Positions 23,832 through 31,128 of a DNA stretch of 33,990 bases are shown piece by piece. The notes under the pieces were generated by a model. That model was not told the origin of the DNA, ran no database searches, and saw only the letters and a program-made list of their open reading frames with translations. The DNA is from CAYYJM01 sp964471755 (GTDB lineage: Bacteria > Planctomycetota > Planctomycetia > Gemmatales > Gemmataceae). The translations under genes were made by a program, and so were the position numbers. Location of the stretch: positions 1 to 33,990 of the forward strand of contig CAYYJM010000034.1 in the NCBI GenBank assembly GCA_964471755.1, in the 5' to 3' direction. Positions within the stretch are counted from its first letter, which is position 1. Every line of letters begins with the position of its first letter.

Positions 23832-25510
23832 GGCGGTTGACTCTCCGACGCTCGAAGACGAAACAGGACAAGCGGACGATCATGACGATGCCCCGCCCGG
23901 CCATTGTCCGCGAGTCGTTCGCGGATGAGGTCCGGCACTGGGAGGGTTGCTTCACCCAGGTGGCGAGGCATCACGACCAGCAACGACCCGGCCCGGCGCA
24001 CCCGGTCGGCCAGGTCAGGCCATTCTACGATGATCTCGCGGCCCGGCCCGAGATGAAACGCCAGGAGGTGACATTCCGTCCGAAACTGAAGGACCGGTTC
24101 GCCCGGTTTGGCCTCGTCCTGGATCACCCGTGCGAAGCTCGCCAACTCGCGACGCGGTTCGACGCGGGCCAGTTCGGTGTGGGTGTAGATCGCCTGGCCA
24201 ATGCCAGCCAGCAGGAGGACGACAAGACACAGGGTCGCGGGAAGAACCGGCGGGCTGACGCCGCGCCGCTCGCCGGGAGCTTCCGTCCACCTGGCAACGG
24301 CCCGTTCCAGTGCCACGGCGACGACCACGGCGGCGAACGGGTAGAGCGGGGCGAGATAGTCCGCACGCTTGAAGGCGGCCAGCGAGAGCAGGGTAAAGAT
24401 CCCGACCAGAGCGGCTAGACTCAGGCGCAGTTCTCCGTCGAAGCGGCACCAGCCACGAGACAGGGCGAGGAACACGGCGACGGCCAGCAACGGCGACCAG
24501 GGCAGGAAGTTCACGCCCATCAGCGGTAGATAATACCAGACGGGATAGGTGCGGAGTCGGCCGGTGCCGAGGCCGCGTTCGAGATTGTGNNNNNNNNNNT
24601 ATTAGATTTGCTAGGCTTACCCATAGAACGCAAAGAGTCAAAATATTTATCATATTCATCATTCATTTGTTTAGCGCGTTTAGACTTCTTGCTTGACACT
24701 TTTCTACGAATAGCATGTTCGTAATCATCGGTACTAGCTTCAGAAGCTTCGCGAAAGATAGAAGAAGACGCGGAAGAATTCCCCCTGCGTGGCATGATCG
24801 ATCCACAGGAGCCAGGGCAGCACCAGAACGACGAGCAGGGGCAGGCCCCACCATGGTTCCAGGCGGCGAAGCAACTCCACCCGGGAGCGGCGCGGTTCCA
24901 GCAGAAGCCAGGGCAGCAACGCGGCCAGGACCAGAGCCAGGGCGACCGGTCCTTTCAGGAGCAATCCCGCCGCCAGAGCGACATAAGCCAGCAGAAGCCA
25001 GCCCCGACGCCGACCCTGCCCCGCCCCGCCGATCGCCTCGATGACGCCGATGCAGGCGGCCAGGGTCGTCAGTGTCAGCGGCATGTCAATCCGGCCGGTT
25101 CGGGCCAGAAGCGTGAAGTGAATGCCCGTCGCCAGGACCGTGACGGCGATCATCGCCAGCATCGGCCGGCCGCGAACGTAACCCAGCCAGAAGCCGAGCA
25201 GGGCCAGCGTGGCGAGAGCCGCGAGAGTGGCCGGCAGACGGACGGCCATGCCATCGACGGCACCCCAGCCGGCGGCCACGCCTGCGACCAGGGCATAATA
25301 CAGCGGCGGTTTCTGCACCTCCGGCGTGCCGTCGAACAGGCTCGGGACGCCGGGCGAACCGCTCCCCCACAGAAGCGAATGAGCGTTCATGGCCGCCCGG
25401 GCTTCGTGGCTGCTCCACAGGTCGCGCGTGCCGAGACGGTGGAAGTAGAGCAGGTACACCGCGAACACGACGAGAACCAGAGCGAGCCCGAGGAGCGCCT
25501 TCCGTGGCAT
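23786..25510 (-). CDS. ArnT/GT39-like membrane glycosyltransferase, broken by an assembly gap
   Basis: An ArnT-like GT-C transferase in two pieces that share a reading frame. The N-terminal piece (from ATG 25510) has LWSSHEARAA with the catalytic-type acid Glu36, KPPLYYALVAG, ARTGRIDMPLT and LLLKGPVALALV, all typical of the family, and ends at GEFFRVFF. The C-terminal piece resumes at HNLERGLG directly after ten N, followed by YPVWYYLPLMGVNFLPWSP, FKRADYLAPLYPF and a ~120-residue soluble tail. In this family FFRVFF is normally followed at once by W-Y-H-N, so only a few bases should separate the pieces, not ~175. The intact protein would be about 517 residues. It probably moves a sugar from polyprenyl phosphate onto lipid A-like or other membrane acceptors. 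Its neighbours are an alpha/beta hydrolase (7 bases) and a GT2 (overlap). Confidence 0.75.
24590..24599. other. Assembly gap (10 N) inside the ArnT-like gene
   Basis: Ten N at the boundary between the true C-terminal half of the gene and AT-rich foreign-looking sequence. Unlike the first gap there is no matching overlap on both sides. Confidence 0.9.
24600..24765 (-). other. AT-rich foreign-looking segment in the ArnT-like gene
   Basis: About 165 bases of clearly AT-rich sequence in an otherwise GC-rich window. On the minus strand it encodes one open frame of ~50 residues without stop up to the gap (SSIFREASEASTDDYEHAIR, then basic KSKRAKQMNDEYDKYFDSL), with codons ending mostly in T or A. 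It is hydrophilic and starts precisely where the ArnT-like protein should continue. Contig-end contamination or a misjoined read, for example of viral or plasmid origin, is the simplest explanation; I cannot name the source. Confidence 0.7.
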
Positions 25511-25517
25511 GATGGAG

Positions 25518-26492
25518 TCAGTTTCTCCAGTCGCTCAACTGTGTGGCGACGTAGTAGCGAACGTGGTCCTCGAAAGTCGGCCCGAAGGTCGTGTTGCCAT
25601 GAGCCAGGCCCGGCACGATGTAACTGGCTCCGTCCGGCCACACGGCGGCGCAGCGCTGCGCGTCCTCCGGCCGCAGGAGCGGATCTTCTCGGCCGACGAG
25701 GTAGCGAATCGGTCGGGTCGGAAGGTGCTTGTCGGCATACGTCAGCGGGTTGATCCGTTTCGCGATCGGATCATCGCTGGCCAGGGCCCCGAGCAGGCCG
25801 AGGAACTCGACCGACGCCTGGGGATAGACGCCGACAAACAACGACAGGGCGCGAGCCACGACCCATGCCGGCGACGACGAGAGCAGCGGAGCCAGGTAGG
25901 GCGAATAACTGCGTGCGAACGCTTGCAGATCGGAATGGCCGATCACGCCGAGCATCCGCTGACCGACGCCGTCCCGCAGGAAGGCGAACGACGAGAGCAG
26001 ACAGCCGAGACTGACACCGAATAGACACAGACGATCATCAGTCAGGCCGTGCTTCTCGCGAAGGAGACGCAGGATCAGCGTGAAATCGCGGGCCACGCTC
26101 TCGAACATGCCCTCGACAAGTTGGAGATCCGGCGTCACGCCGCGCTCGACCAGCGGCGTCAGTTGCCGGAGAATGTCGCCGGACACGTCGCGGACCAGGC
26201 TCCGTTCTCCCGCCAGCGGCGCATCGAAGAAGGCACAGGCGATCCCCTGATCGAGCAGGAGCGGCACCAGAAAGGCGTTCCATTGATAGGGAGCGGCCAT
26301 GCCCTGCAAACCGATGAGCAGCGGCGTGCTGGCCGGGTCGCGATCCGGAAGGAAGATCGCCAGCGGAAAGCTCGACAGGACGTTGTCGAGGTCCGTGTTG
26401 TTGAACAGGCAGTAGGGGTGGTGAATCCAGTAACGCCACCCCTGCCGCCCAGCGAGTTCGAGCGGCTCCGGACCATGGATTGCGGGGTGCAT
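25518..26492 (-). CDS. Alpha/beta hydrolase
   Basis: A 324-residue alpha/beta-hydrolase fold protein. The nucleophile elbow is LCLFGVSLGCLLSSF (Ser161 in G-V-S-L-G), the acid is probably Asp270 in RYLVGREDPLL, and the base His298 in GLAHGNTTF, in the usual order. The oxyanion region is LLIGLQGMAAPYQ. No signal peptide or lipobox is apparent, so it is cytoplasmic. I chose ATG 26492, which has GAGGAG upstream, over a GTG five codons earlier. It sits 11 bases after the ABC transporter stop and 7 bases before the ArnT-like gene, so it is co-transcribed with export and glycosylation genes. Substrate unknown; an esterase or acyl-transfer role in lipid or glycan processing is possible. Confidence 0.75.
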   Translation of the reverse strand: MHPAIHGPEPLELAGRQGWRYWIHHPYCLFNNTDLDNVLSSFPLAIFLPDRDPASTPLLIGLQGMAAPYQWNAFLVPLLLDQGIACAFFDAPLAGERSLVRDVSGDILRQLTPLVERGVTPDLQLVEGMFESVARDFTLILRLLREKHGLTDDRLCLFGVSLGCLLSSFAFLRDGVGQRMLGVIGHSDLQAFARSYSPYLAPLLSSSPAWVVARALSLFVGVYPQASVEFLGLLGALASDDPIAKRINPLTYADKHLPTRPIRYLVGREDPLLRPEDAQRCAAVWPDGASYIVPGLAHGNTTFGPTFEDHVRYYVATQLSDWRN

Positions 26493-26503
26493 CGGTGGAC
26501 TCC

Positions 26504-28666
26504 TCACGCGCTCAAACGAGAAGAATGGGCCTCGTGTAGCCGTTGATATTGTACGCAGCTCGCCAGCAGCTCCGCATGCTTCCCCACCGCGACGATCCGG
26601 CCGGCCTCCATCACGACGATCCGATCGGCCACCTCGAGCGTGTCCAGCCGATGCGTGATGACCAGGGTAGTCCGACCACTCATGAATTCGCGCAACACGT
26701 TGTGGACACGTTGGTTACTCGCCGGATCGAACTGGCTGGTGAACTCGTCGAGGATGAGAATGCGCGGGTCACGCAGGATGGCTCGGGCCAGGACGACCCG
26801 CTGTTTCTGGCCACCGGACAGCTTCTTGCCGCCCTCGCCGACGATGGTTTCGTAGCCCTTCTCGACCTCGGACAGGAACTCCTCGACCAGACCCAGTCGG
26901 CCGGCCTGCTCGATCTGCTCCCGCGTGGCGTGCGGCGATCCGTAGGCGATGTTGGCCGCGATCGTGTCGTCGAACAGGAACGGCTCCTGACCAACCAGCG
27001 CGATCACTCGGCGCAGGCTCGGCAGATGACAGTTGCGCAGGTCGTGCCCCTCGAAGAGGATGCCGCCGTGGTCCGGATCGTAGAAGCGCGGCAGCAGGCT
27101 CAGGAGGGTCGATTTCCCGCAGCCGTTGCTGCCGACGAAGGCGACGACCTCGCCCTCGTTGATGCGCAGGTGGATGTCGTACAGCAGGCTCTGGCCCGGG
27201 TTGTACGAGAAGCAGACATCGCGGAATTCGAGGAAGGTTGGGGCTCCCATTCCGACCACCTCGCGTGGTTCCGGCTCAACGACGCGACGGAGAACCGGGC
27301 CAGGCAGTTCCGGTTCGGGCACAAACGGCGACGGATCGTCGTCGTGGAGCAGCGTCGGAGCCTCCGGATCGAGCAGGCGGGCCCGGGCGATCGGCTGATA
27401 GCCGTCGGGAGTGCCGACCACGCGCGGCCGCCGGTCCAGGAACTGGAAGATCCGATCGGCGGCGGCCCAGGCGGACTGAATGCGGGTGAAGACGTTGGAG
27501 AGTTTGCGAACCGGATCGGCGATGGCCGCCAGGAGCAGGTAGAGCTGGAACAGGGCCTCGGCCTCCAGCGGTTGGTTGACCAGGCGCATGCCCCAGACGT
27601 GCGTCTGTCGCTGGAGGACCAGATACGACCCGGCCAGCAGCGCGGCGGCGATGGCGGCGACACCCAGGATCTCGATGATCGGCCCGGCCAGGGCGTCCAG
27701 TCGGACGACGCGCATCGTCTTCTTGTAGTAGTCGAGCGTCGCCTCCTCGAAGCGCTTCCGCTCGTAGGCCTCGCTCGTGTACGCCTTGACGACGCGGATG
27801 CCCTGGAACGATTCCTGCAAAATCTTGTAGATGCTCGACATGCGCTCCAGGACGCGGCGGGTCGCCTGTTTCATGACCTTGCCGATCTTCCACAGGATGA
27901 CGCCCGCCAGAGGGACGAGGACCAGGAACATGAGCGTCAACTGCCAGCTGATGAAGCAGGCGAAGATGACGCAACTGATCACGCGCAGCGGCTCGGCGAC
28001 GACCTTGCCGAACAGGGTGCGGAAGCCGGTGCCCAGCGACTCCATGTCGTTGGTGAAGCGGGCGAGCATCTCGCTGGAGCCCTGGTCGTTGAACTGGTCC
28101 ACGTCCAGATGAACGACGTGGTGGTAGAAGCGATTGCGCAGACCAAACTGGGACAGCGCCACGACGCTACCGACGAGCCATTCCTGGAGGAACTCGAAGA
28201 AGCACTTGAGGACCACGCCGATGAAGACCAGGCCGAGGATCAACGACAGCGTCTGGAAACAATCCGTGGGAAGCAGGCTGTCGATGTATTTCTTGGCCAG
28301 CTGATACCGATAGAGACCGGTATGGGCCGATTCGAGTTTCCGTTCCACGGAGACCAGATCGCTACTGACCTTGCGCTGGAGCTTGTCTCGTTCCTTGCTC
28401 GGTTCGGCTTTCTCCAGTTCCTCTTCGAGGTCGTGGAGGCGCGCCACCTCGCGCTTGAGGTAATCGATGTCGTGGGACGTGGTGTCGATCCGTTCAATCA
28501 CCCAGGCGTGTGGCCCGTGTTCGGTGTGGATCAACTTGAGAATGGGGTAGACCGCGGTAAAGTTGAGCCCCCAGAGTACCGCGGCAAGCAGGGCACAGAA
28601 GATGGAGAAGATCAGGCGATATCGGTAGGGCCAGGCGTGCTTCAGGGCCCGGAGAAAGTTCTTCAT
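26504..28666 (-). CDS. ABC exporter (MsbA-like) with a large coiled-coil insertion
   Basis: A 720-residue half-transporter with fused membrane and ATPase domains. Six membrane helices precede the nucleotide-binding domain, which has Walker A VAFVGSNGCGKSTLLSLL, signature LSGGQKQRVVLARAIL, and Walker B ILILDEFTSQFD. It works as a homodimer that exports lipid or lipid-linked substrates, as MsbA does. It is 140 residues longer than usual: between helix 1 and helix 2 lies a ~70-residue charged coiled coil (about 55-125, HDIDYLKREVARLHDLEEEL), predicted outside the membrane, and about 60 proline-rich residues (VVEPEPREVVGMG) separate the membrane domain from the ATPase. I chose ATG 28666 although no good ribosome site is visible; GTG 28702 is an alternative. 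It heads an operon with the hydrolase, ArnT-like and GT2 genes. Confidence 0.8.
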   Translation of the reverse strand: MKNFLRALKHAWPYRYRLIFSIFCALLAAVLWGLNFTAVYPILKLIHTEHGPHAWVIERIDTTSHDIDYLKREVARLHDLEEELEKAEPSKERDKLQRKVSSDLVSVERKLESAHTGLYRYQLAKKYIDSLLPTDCFQTLSLILGLVFIGVVLKCFFEFLQEWLVGSVVALSQFGLRNRFYHHVVHLDVDQFNDQGSSEMLARFTNDMESLGTGFRTLFGKVVAEPLRVISCVIFACFISWQLTLMFLVLVPLAGVILWKIGKVMKQATRRVLERMSSIYKILQESFQGIRVVKAYTSEAYERKRFEEATLDYYKKTMRVVRLDALAGPIIEILGVAAIAAALLAGSYLVLQRQTHVWGMRLVNQPLEAEALFQLYLLLAAIADPVRKLSNVFTRIQSAWAAADRIFQFLDRRPRVVGTPDGYQPIARARLLDPEAPTLLHDDDPSPFVPEPELPGPVLRRVVEPEPREVVGMGAPTFLEFRDVCFSYNPGQSLLYDIHLRINEGEVVAFVGSNGCGKSTLLSLLPRFYDPDHGGILFEGHDLRNCHLPSLRRVIALVGQEPFLFDDTIAANIAYGSPHATREQIEQAGRLGLVEEFLSEVEKGYETIVGEGGKKLSGGQKQRVVLARAILRDPRILILDEFTSQFDPASNQRVHNVLREFMSGRTTLVITHRLDTLEVADRIVVMEAGRIVAVGKHAELLASCVQYQRLHEAHSSRLSA

Positions 28667-28814
28667 GTGCAAGCCCGCAAGAGTCGGATCGGAGTCACCC
28701 ACGGTCAGCGCAGAGGGAGGTCAGGTAGCGGGGCGGTTGTAGCACGGAGGTCGCTGGCAAACAAGGCGGGTTCTGGCGGACGACACCGATCCCTGAGAAC
28801 TTGTGAAGGATGCT

Positions 28815-28843
28815 TTGCGATCGACGGGGCGGCGGAGTATGAT
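28815..28843 (+). promoter_or_regulatory. Putative sigma70-type promoter of the J-like gene
   Basis: TTGCGA, a 17-base spacer and TATGAT (five of six consensus bases in the -10). The start codon at 28891 is 48 bases downstream. It is in the divergent space between the ABC transporter and the J-like gene. Confidence 0.5.
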
Positions 28844-28890
28844 GCTGGATAGGGAAGGAAGTTTCCCGGTCTGCCACGAGAGCAGTCGCC

Positions 28891-30006
28891 ATGAAGCACG
28901 ACTTGATTTGCACCTGGTTGGAGCTGCCGGTCGAGGACTGGCCGCCGACCTATTACCAGTTGCTGGGTCTGCCACCCGGCGAGAGCAACATCGCGCTGAT
29001 CGAACAACGGGTGCAGCAGCGCCTGGAGAAGGTTCGCTGCTACCAGTTGGCCCATCCGGAACAGGCCACCGAGGCCCTGAATCGGCTGGCCCAGGCTTAC
29101 GTCTGCCTGACCGAGCCGTCCGCCAAGCAGCGTTACGACGCCTCGCTCTGTGGGGGGGGAACGATCGCCGTCCTGGAGCTTCCGCGCAAGCCGGACGTCA
29201 GCACGGATACGCCGGTGCCTGGACAGATCCACCTGCGCGACCGATCCCGGAATCGGTCCATGCCCTCTTGCACGCCGCCGCCATTGCCTGCGCTGGACTC
29301 GGTGGCACCGCCGGAAGACCTGGTGGTGCCCGGCATCACCCCTGAGCCTGAAGAACTGGACGACGCGGCCATCGAGGCCACCTTGCCGCCGTTGCAGTCC
29401 GCCGAGGCGCTGCCCGATCGGCCTCCGGTCTGTCCGCTGGAGGAAGCGGCCCGATCTCGTCGAGCCCGTCTTGGACTCTGTACCCGTGGCGGTCTGCTCC
29501 GTCGGATTCAGCTCCTGCGTCAACTCCTGCGGGCCTGGAATAACATCGGTCGCTTGCTGCCCACCAGCACCTCGACCCAGAAACTGAATCCCAGGGCCCG
29601 CGGCAAGGCGTTGCTGCGGAATCTGACCCGGATGCAGGAATTGCTCGAAGATTTTCCGCCCATCTTCGGAATCCCGGGCCAGCCGGGCTTCCTGGTTCTC
29701 GGCTTGCTCGAGCAGGAGCAGACCGCCCTGGCCCTGAATACCCTGGACGAGGGCCAGCAGGCGAAACTGGCCGAGGACTGGCAGGCCGGATACGACCTCC
29801 TGCGCGCTCATGGCCGGCTGCTGTGCGAGAAGACCGCCCGGTTTCGCGGCCGGGGCCTGTTTGGCCGAGCGATCCTCGCCCTGCGGATGGCCATGGTCCA
29901 TCAACCCCTGTTCGCTGCGTTCCTGATCGTGCTCGTGACCGGCAATCTGCTCCTGTGGAGCTGGTACGCCTACCGCTGGTGGAGCGGTCTGCACCTCCTT
30001 CCCTGA
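28891..30006 (+). CDS. Divergent J-domain-like protein with C-terminal membrane helix
   Basis: A 371-residue protein. Residues 18-85 look like a DnaJ-type J domain: YYQLLGLPPGE at the start, three helices, and the ending KQRYDASL. The HPD tripeptide that stimulates Hsp70 ATPase is missing; the loop reads YQLAHPEQA. The middle (90-200) is proline/glutamate-rich and probably unstructured. Residues 215-310 form a compact helical domain that contains NNIGRLLPTSTST. Residues 335-357 (FAAFLIVLVTGNLLLWSW) form a membrane helix just before the C-terminus, so most of the protein would be cytoplasmic. An eight-G run lies in codons for SLCGGG. Without HPD it is unlikely to be a canonical DnaK co-chaperone; an adaptor or scaffold is more likely. 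It is monocistronic with its own promoter. Confidence 0.65.
   Translation: MKHDLICTWLELPVEDWPPTYYQLLGLPPGESNIALIEQRVQQRLEKVRCYQLAHPEQATEALNRLAQAYVCLTEPSAKQRYDASLCGGGTIAVLELPRKPDVSTDTPVPGQIHLRDRSRNRSMPSCTPPPLPALDSVAPPEDLVVPGITPEPEELDDAAIEATLPPLQSAEALPDRPPVCPLEEAARSRRARLGLCTRGGLLRRIQLLRQLLRAWNNIGRLLPTSTSTQKLNPRARGKALLRNLTRMQELLEDFPPIFGIPGQPGFLVLGLLEQEQTALALNTLDEGQQAKLAEDWQAGYDLLRAHGRLLCEKTARFRGRGLFGRAILALRMAMVHQPLFAAFLIVLVTGNLLLWSWYAYRWWSGLHLLP
29152..29159 (+). repeat. Run of eight G within the J-like gene
   Basis: Eight consecutive G encode part of the Cys-Gly-Gly-Gly segment immediately after the J-like domain. A one-base change in length would shift the frame of everything after residue 88. 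Confidence 0.8.
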
Positions 30007-30098
30007 TCGCGCACACTCCCCGACGCGCAATAATCGGCGTAATCGATACGATCGGCAGGGTCCCGGGATCTTGACGATCGTTTCTTCAGTTGTTGCAC

Positions 30099-30118
30099 GT
30101 TGACATAGAATTGTCAGC
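30099..30118 (+). promoter_or_regulatory. Candidate MarR operator over the -35 element
   Basis: An inverted repeat GTTGACA-TAGAAT-TGTCAGC, six of seven positions matching in the arms with a six-base spacer, 20 bases in all. It overlaps the -35 TTGACA, so a bound dimer would block transcription of the downstream MarR gene. MarR proteins commonly bind 16-20 bp palindromes of this kind. Confidence 0.5.
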
Positions 30119-30127
30119 CTCGATAAA
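30100..30127 (+). promoter_or_regulatory. Putative promoter of the MarR-family gene
   Basis: A perfect -35 TTGACA, a 16-base spacer and GATAAA (four of six). The gap to the start codon at 30186 is about 58 bases, in an AT-richer stretch. Confidence 0.5.
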
Positions 30128-30185
30128 GTGATAGCGGAGATATAAGTTACGCAATTTGGCGAAGGTCCGCGCCAGAGGGGGACGC

Positions 30186-30659
30186 ATGGCGGTCGGCAAC
30201 GCCCAGATGCGATTGGACGAGATCGGGCAGCACCTGTTCGAGGTTCTGACCCAGTTGTGCATGCTCACGCCGCGCTGTCGTCGGCGGCTGGGCGAGTTGA
30301 AAGAGGTCGAATTTTTGACCCTGTCGCTGTTGCACGTCAATACCCCGCGTACCGTGGGCGATCTGCAACGGCAACTCGGCATTCTGCCCGCCCAGATGTC
30401 GCGGATCATCCGCGCCCTGGAGGATCGGGATCGGCCCTTGATCGCCTGCCGGATCAATCCCGGCGACAAGCGCAAGATTGACGTGGACCTGACCCAGGCG
30501 GGCCGGAAGGCGTTCGCCGACTATCAGGGCGCACGCATCCCACAACTGATCGAGGTTCTGACCCGGCTCAACGAGGAGGAGCAGGACCAACTTGCCCACC
30601 TGATCGACCGGATGCGGGAAGTCCTGCGGGCTTCGTCGAGCCCGCCGACCTCTTTCTGA
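30186..30659 (+). CDS. MarR-family transcriptional regulator
   Basis: A 157-residue winged-helix repressor of the MarR group. Residues 1-40 supply the dimer helix, and residues 48-95 the winged helix-turn-helix: FLTLSLLHVNTPRTVGDLQ as helix 1-2, QMSRIIRALEDRD as recognition helix and PGDKRKIDVDLTQAGR as wing and strand. The C-terminal helices (VLTRLNEEEQDQLAHLIDRM) close the dimer. I chose ATG 30186, preceded by GAGGGGG; an in-frame TTG ten codons earlier is less likely. The promoter lies over an inverted repeat, which suggests autorepression. The next gene, rpmE, has its own promoter 58 bases upstream. The ligand is unknown. It could also control neighbouring cell-envelope genes, but no other copy of the site was seen nearby. 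Confidence 0.85.
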   Translation: MAVGNAQMRLDEIGQHLFEVLTQLCMLTPRCRRRLGELKEVEFLTLSLLHVNTPRTVGDLQRQLGILPAQMSRIIRALEDRDRPLIACRINPGDKRKIDVDLTQAGRKAFADYQGARIPQLIEVLTRLNEEEQDQLAHLIDRMREVLRASSSPPTSF

Positions 30660-30692
30660 CGACGGGAGCGGTCGGTTTCAAGGGCCCTGCCC

Positions 30693-30722
30693 TTGTACGC
30701 CGGGCCAGGCAGCCTCTACAAT
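30693..30722 (+). promoter_or_regulatory. Putative promoter of rpmE
   Basis: A weak -35 TTGTAC, an 18-base spacer and TACAAT (five of six) 38 bases before the rpmE start. The -10 is convincing; the -35 is poor. Confidence 0.4.
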
Positions 30723-30759
30723 GAAGATTTGAAATGCAGTCTGGCCGAAGGAGCGAGCG

Positions 30760-30987
30760 ATGAAAGAGGGCATCCACCCCAAGTACGAAGAGACGACCAT
30801 TACCTGCGGTTGCGGGAACAAGTTCGTCACGCGCAGCACGAAGAAGAACATCACCGTCGAAATTTGCTCGGCTTGCCATCCGTTCTTCACGGGCAAGATG
30901 AAGTTCGTGGACACGACGGGCCGCGTCGAGAAGTTCCAGAAGAAGTACGAGAACTGGCGGAACAAGCGGCAGAAGGCCGGCGAGTAG
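30760..30987 (+). CDS. rpmE: 50S ribosomal protein L31
   Basis: A 75-residue ribosomal protein L31 of the zinc-binding (C+) type. The zinc cysteines are at 16, 18, 36 and 39 in ITCGCGNKF and EICSACHPFFTGK. The starting MKEGIHPKYEET and the segment FVDTTGRVEKFQKKY agree with the family consensus. Length is slightly longer than E. coli L31 (70). GGAGCGAGCG precedes the start. Its position before prfA and prmC is common in bacteria and shows the locus to be a core chromosomal region. Confidence 0.97.
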   Translation: MKEGIHPKYEETTITCGCGNKFVTRSTKKNITVEICSACHPFFTGKMKFVDTTGRVEKFQKKYENWRNKRQKAGE

Positions 30988-31053
30988 TTCCGTCATCCAG
31001 TCTGAGGCCCTGCCGGGGTTCGCCAGTGCGGATCCGGGCCGGGCCTTGCGTCT

Positions 31054-31080
31054 TGTTAGCCCGCCGCGCAAGCAAGGGTG
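31054..31080 (+). repeat. Possible Gemmata-type interspersed intergenic element
   Basis: The sequence TAGCCCGCCGCGCAAGCAAGG lies between rpmE and prfA; on the forward strand a neighbouring frame spells LARRASKG. I recall this and close variants as a frequent short intergenic element in Gemmata and relatives, where it also creates the spurious peptide LARRASEG. There is only one copy in this window. Confidence 0.4.
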
Positions 31081-31128
31081 TCTTTCTTCCCTTGCCCGGG
31101 CTGCGGACTCCCGGGAGGATCCCATTCC

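Noticed and set aside
24600..24765. PhiX174 sequencing spike-in
   Set aside because: AT-rich and T-ending codons suggested it, but the encoded peptide does not match any phiX174 protein I can recall. Source left open.
22805..28666. Integrative element bounded by tRNA-Leu
   Set aside because: No integrase, transposase or direct repeat of the tRNA end is visible on either side within the window.
26543..28852. Very long plus-strand open frame opposite the ABC exporter (and similar ones opposite 12691-16053, 16414-17877, 20915-22618 and 31129-32202)
   Set aside because: These are antisense shadows caused by high GC and strong third-position bias; their sequences are low-complexity and the true genes on the other strand carry clear motifs.
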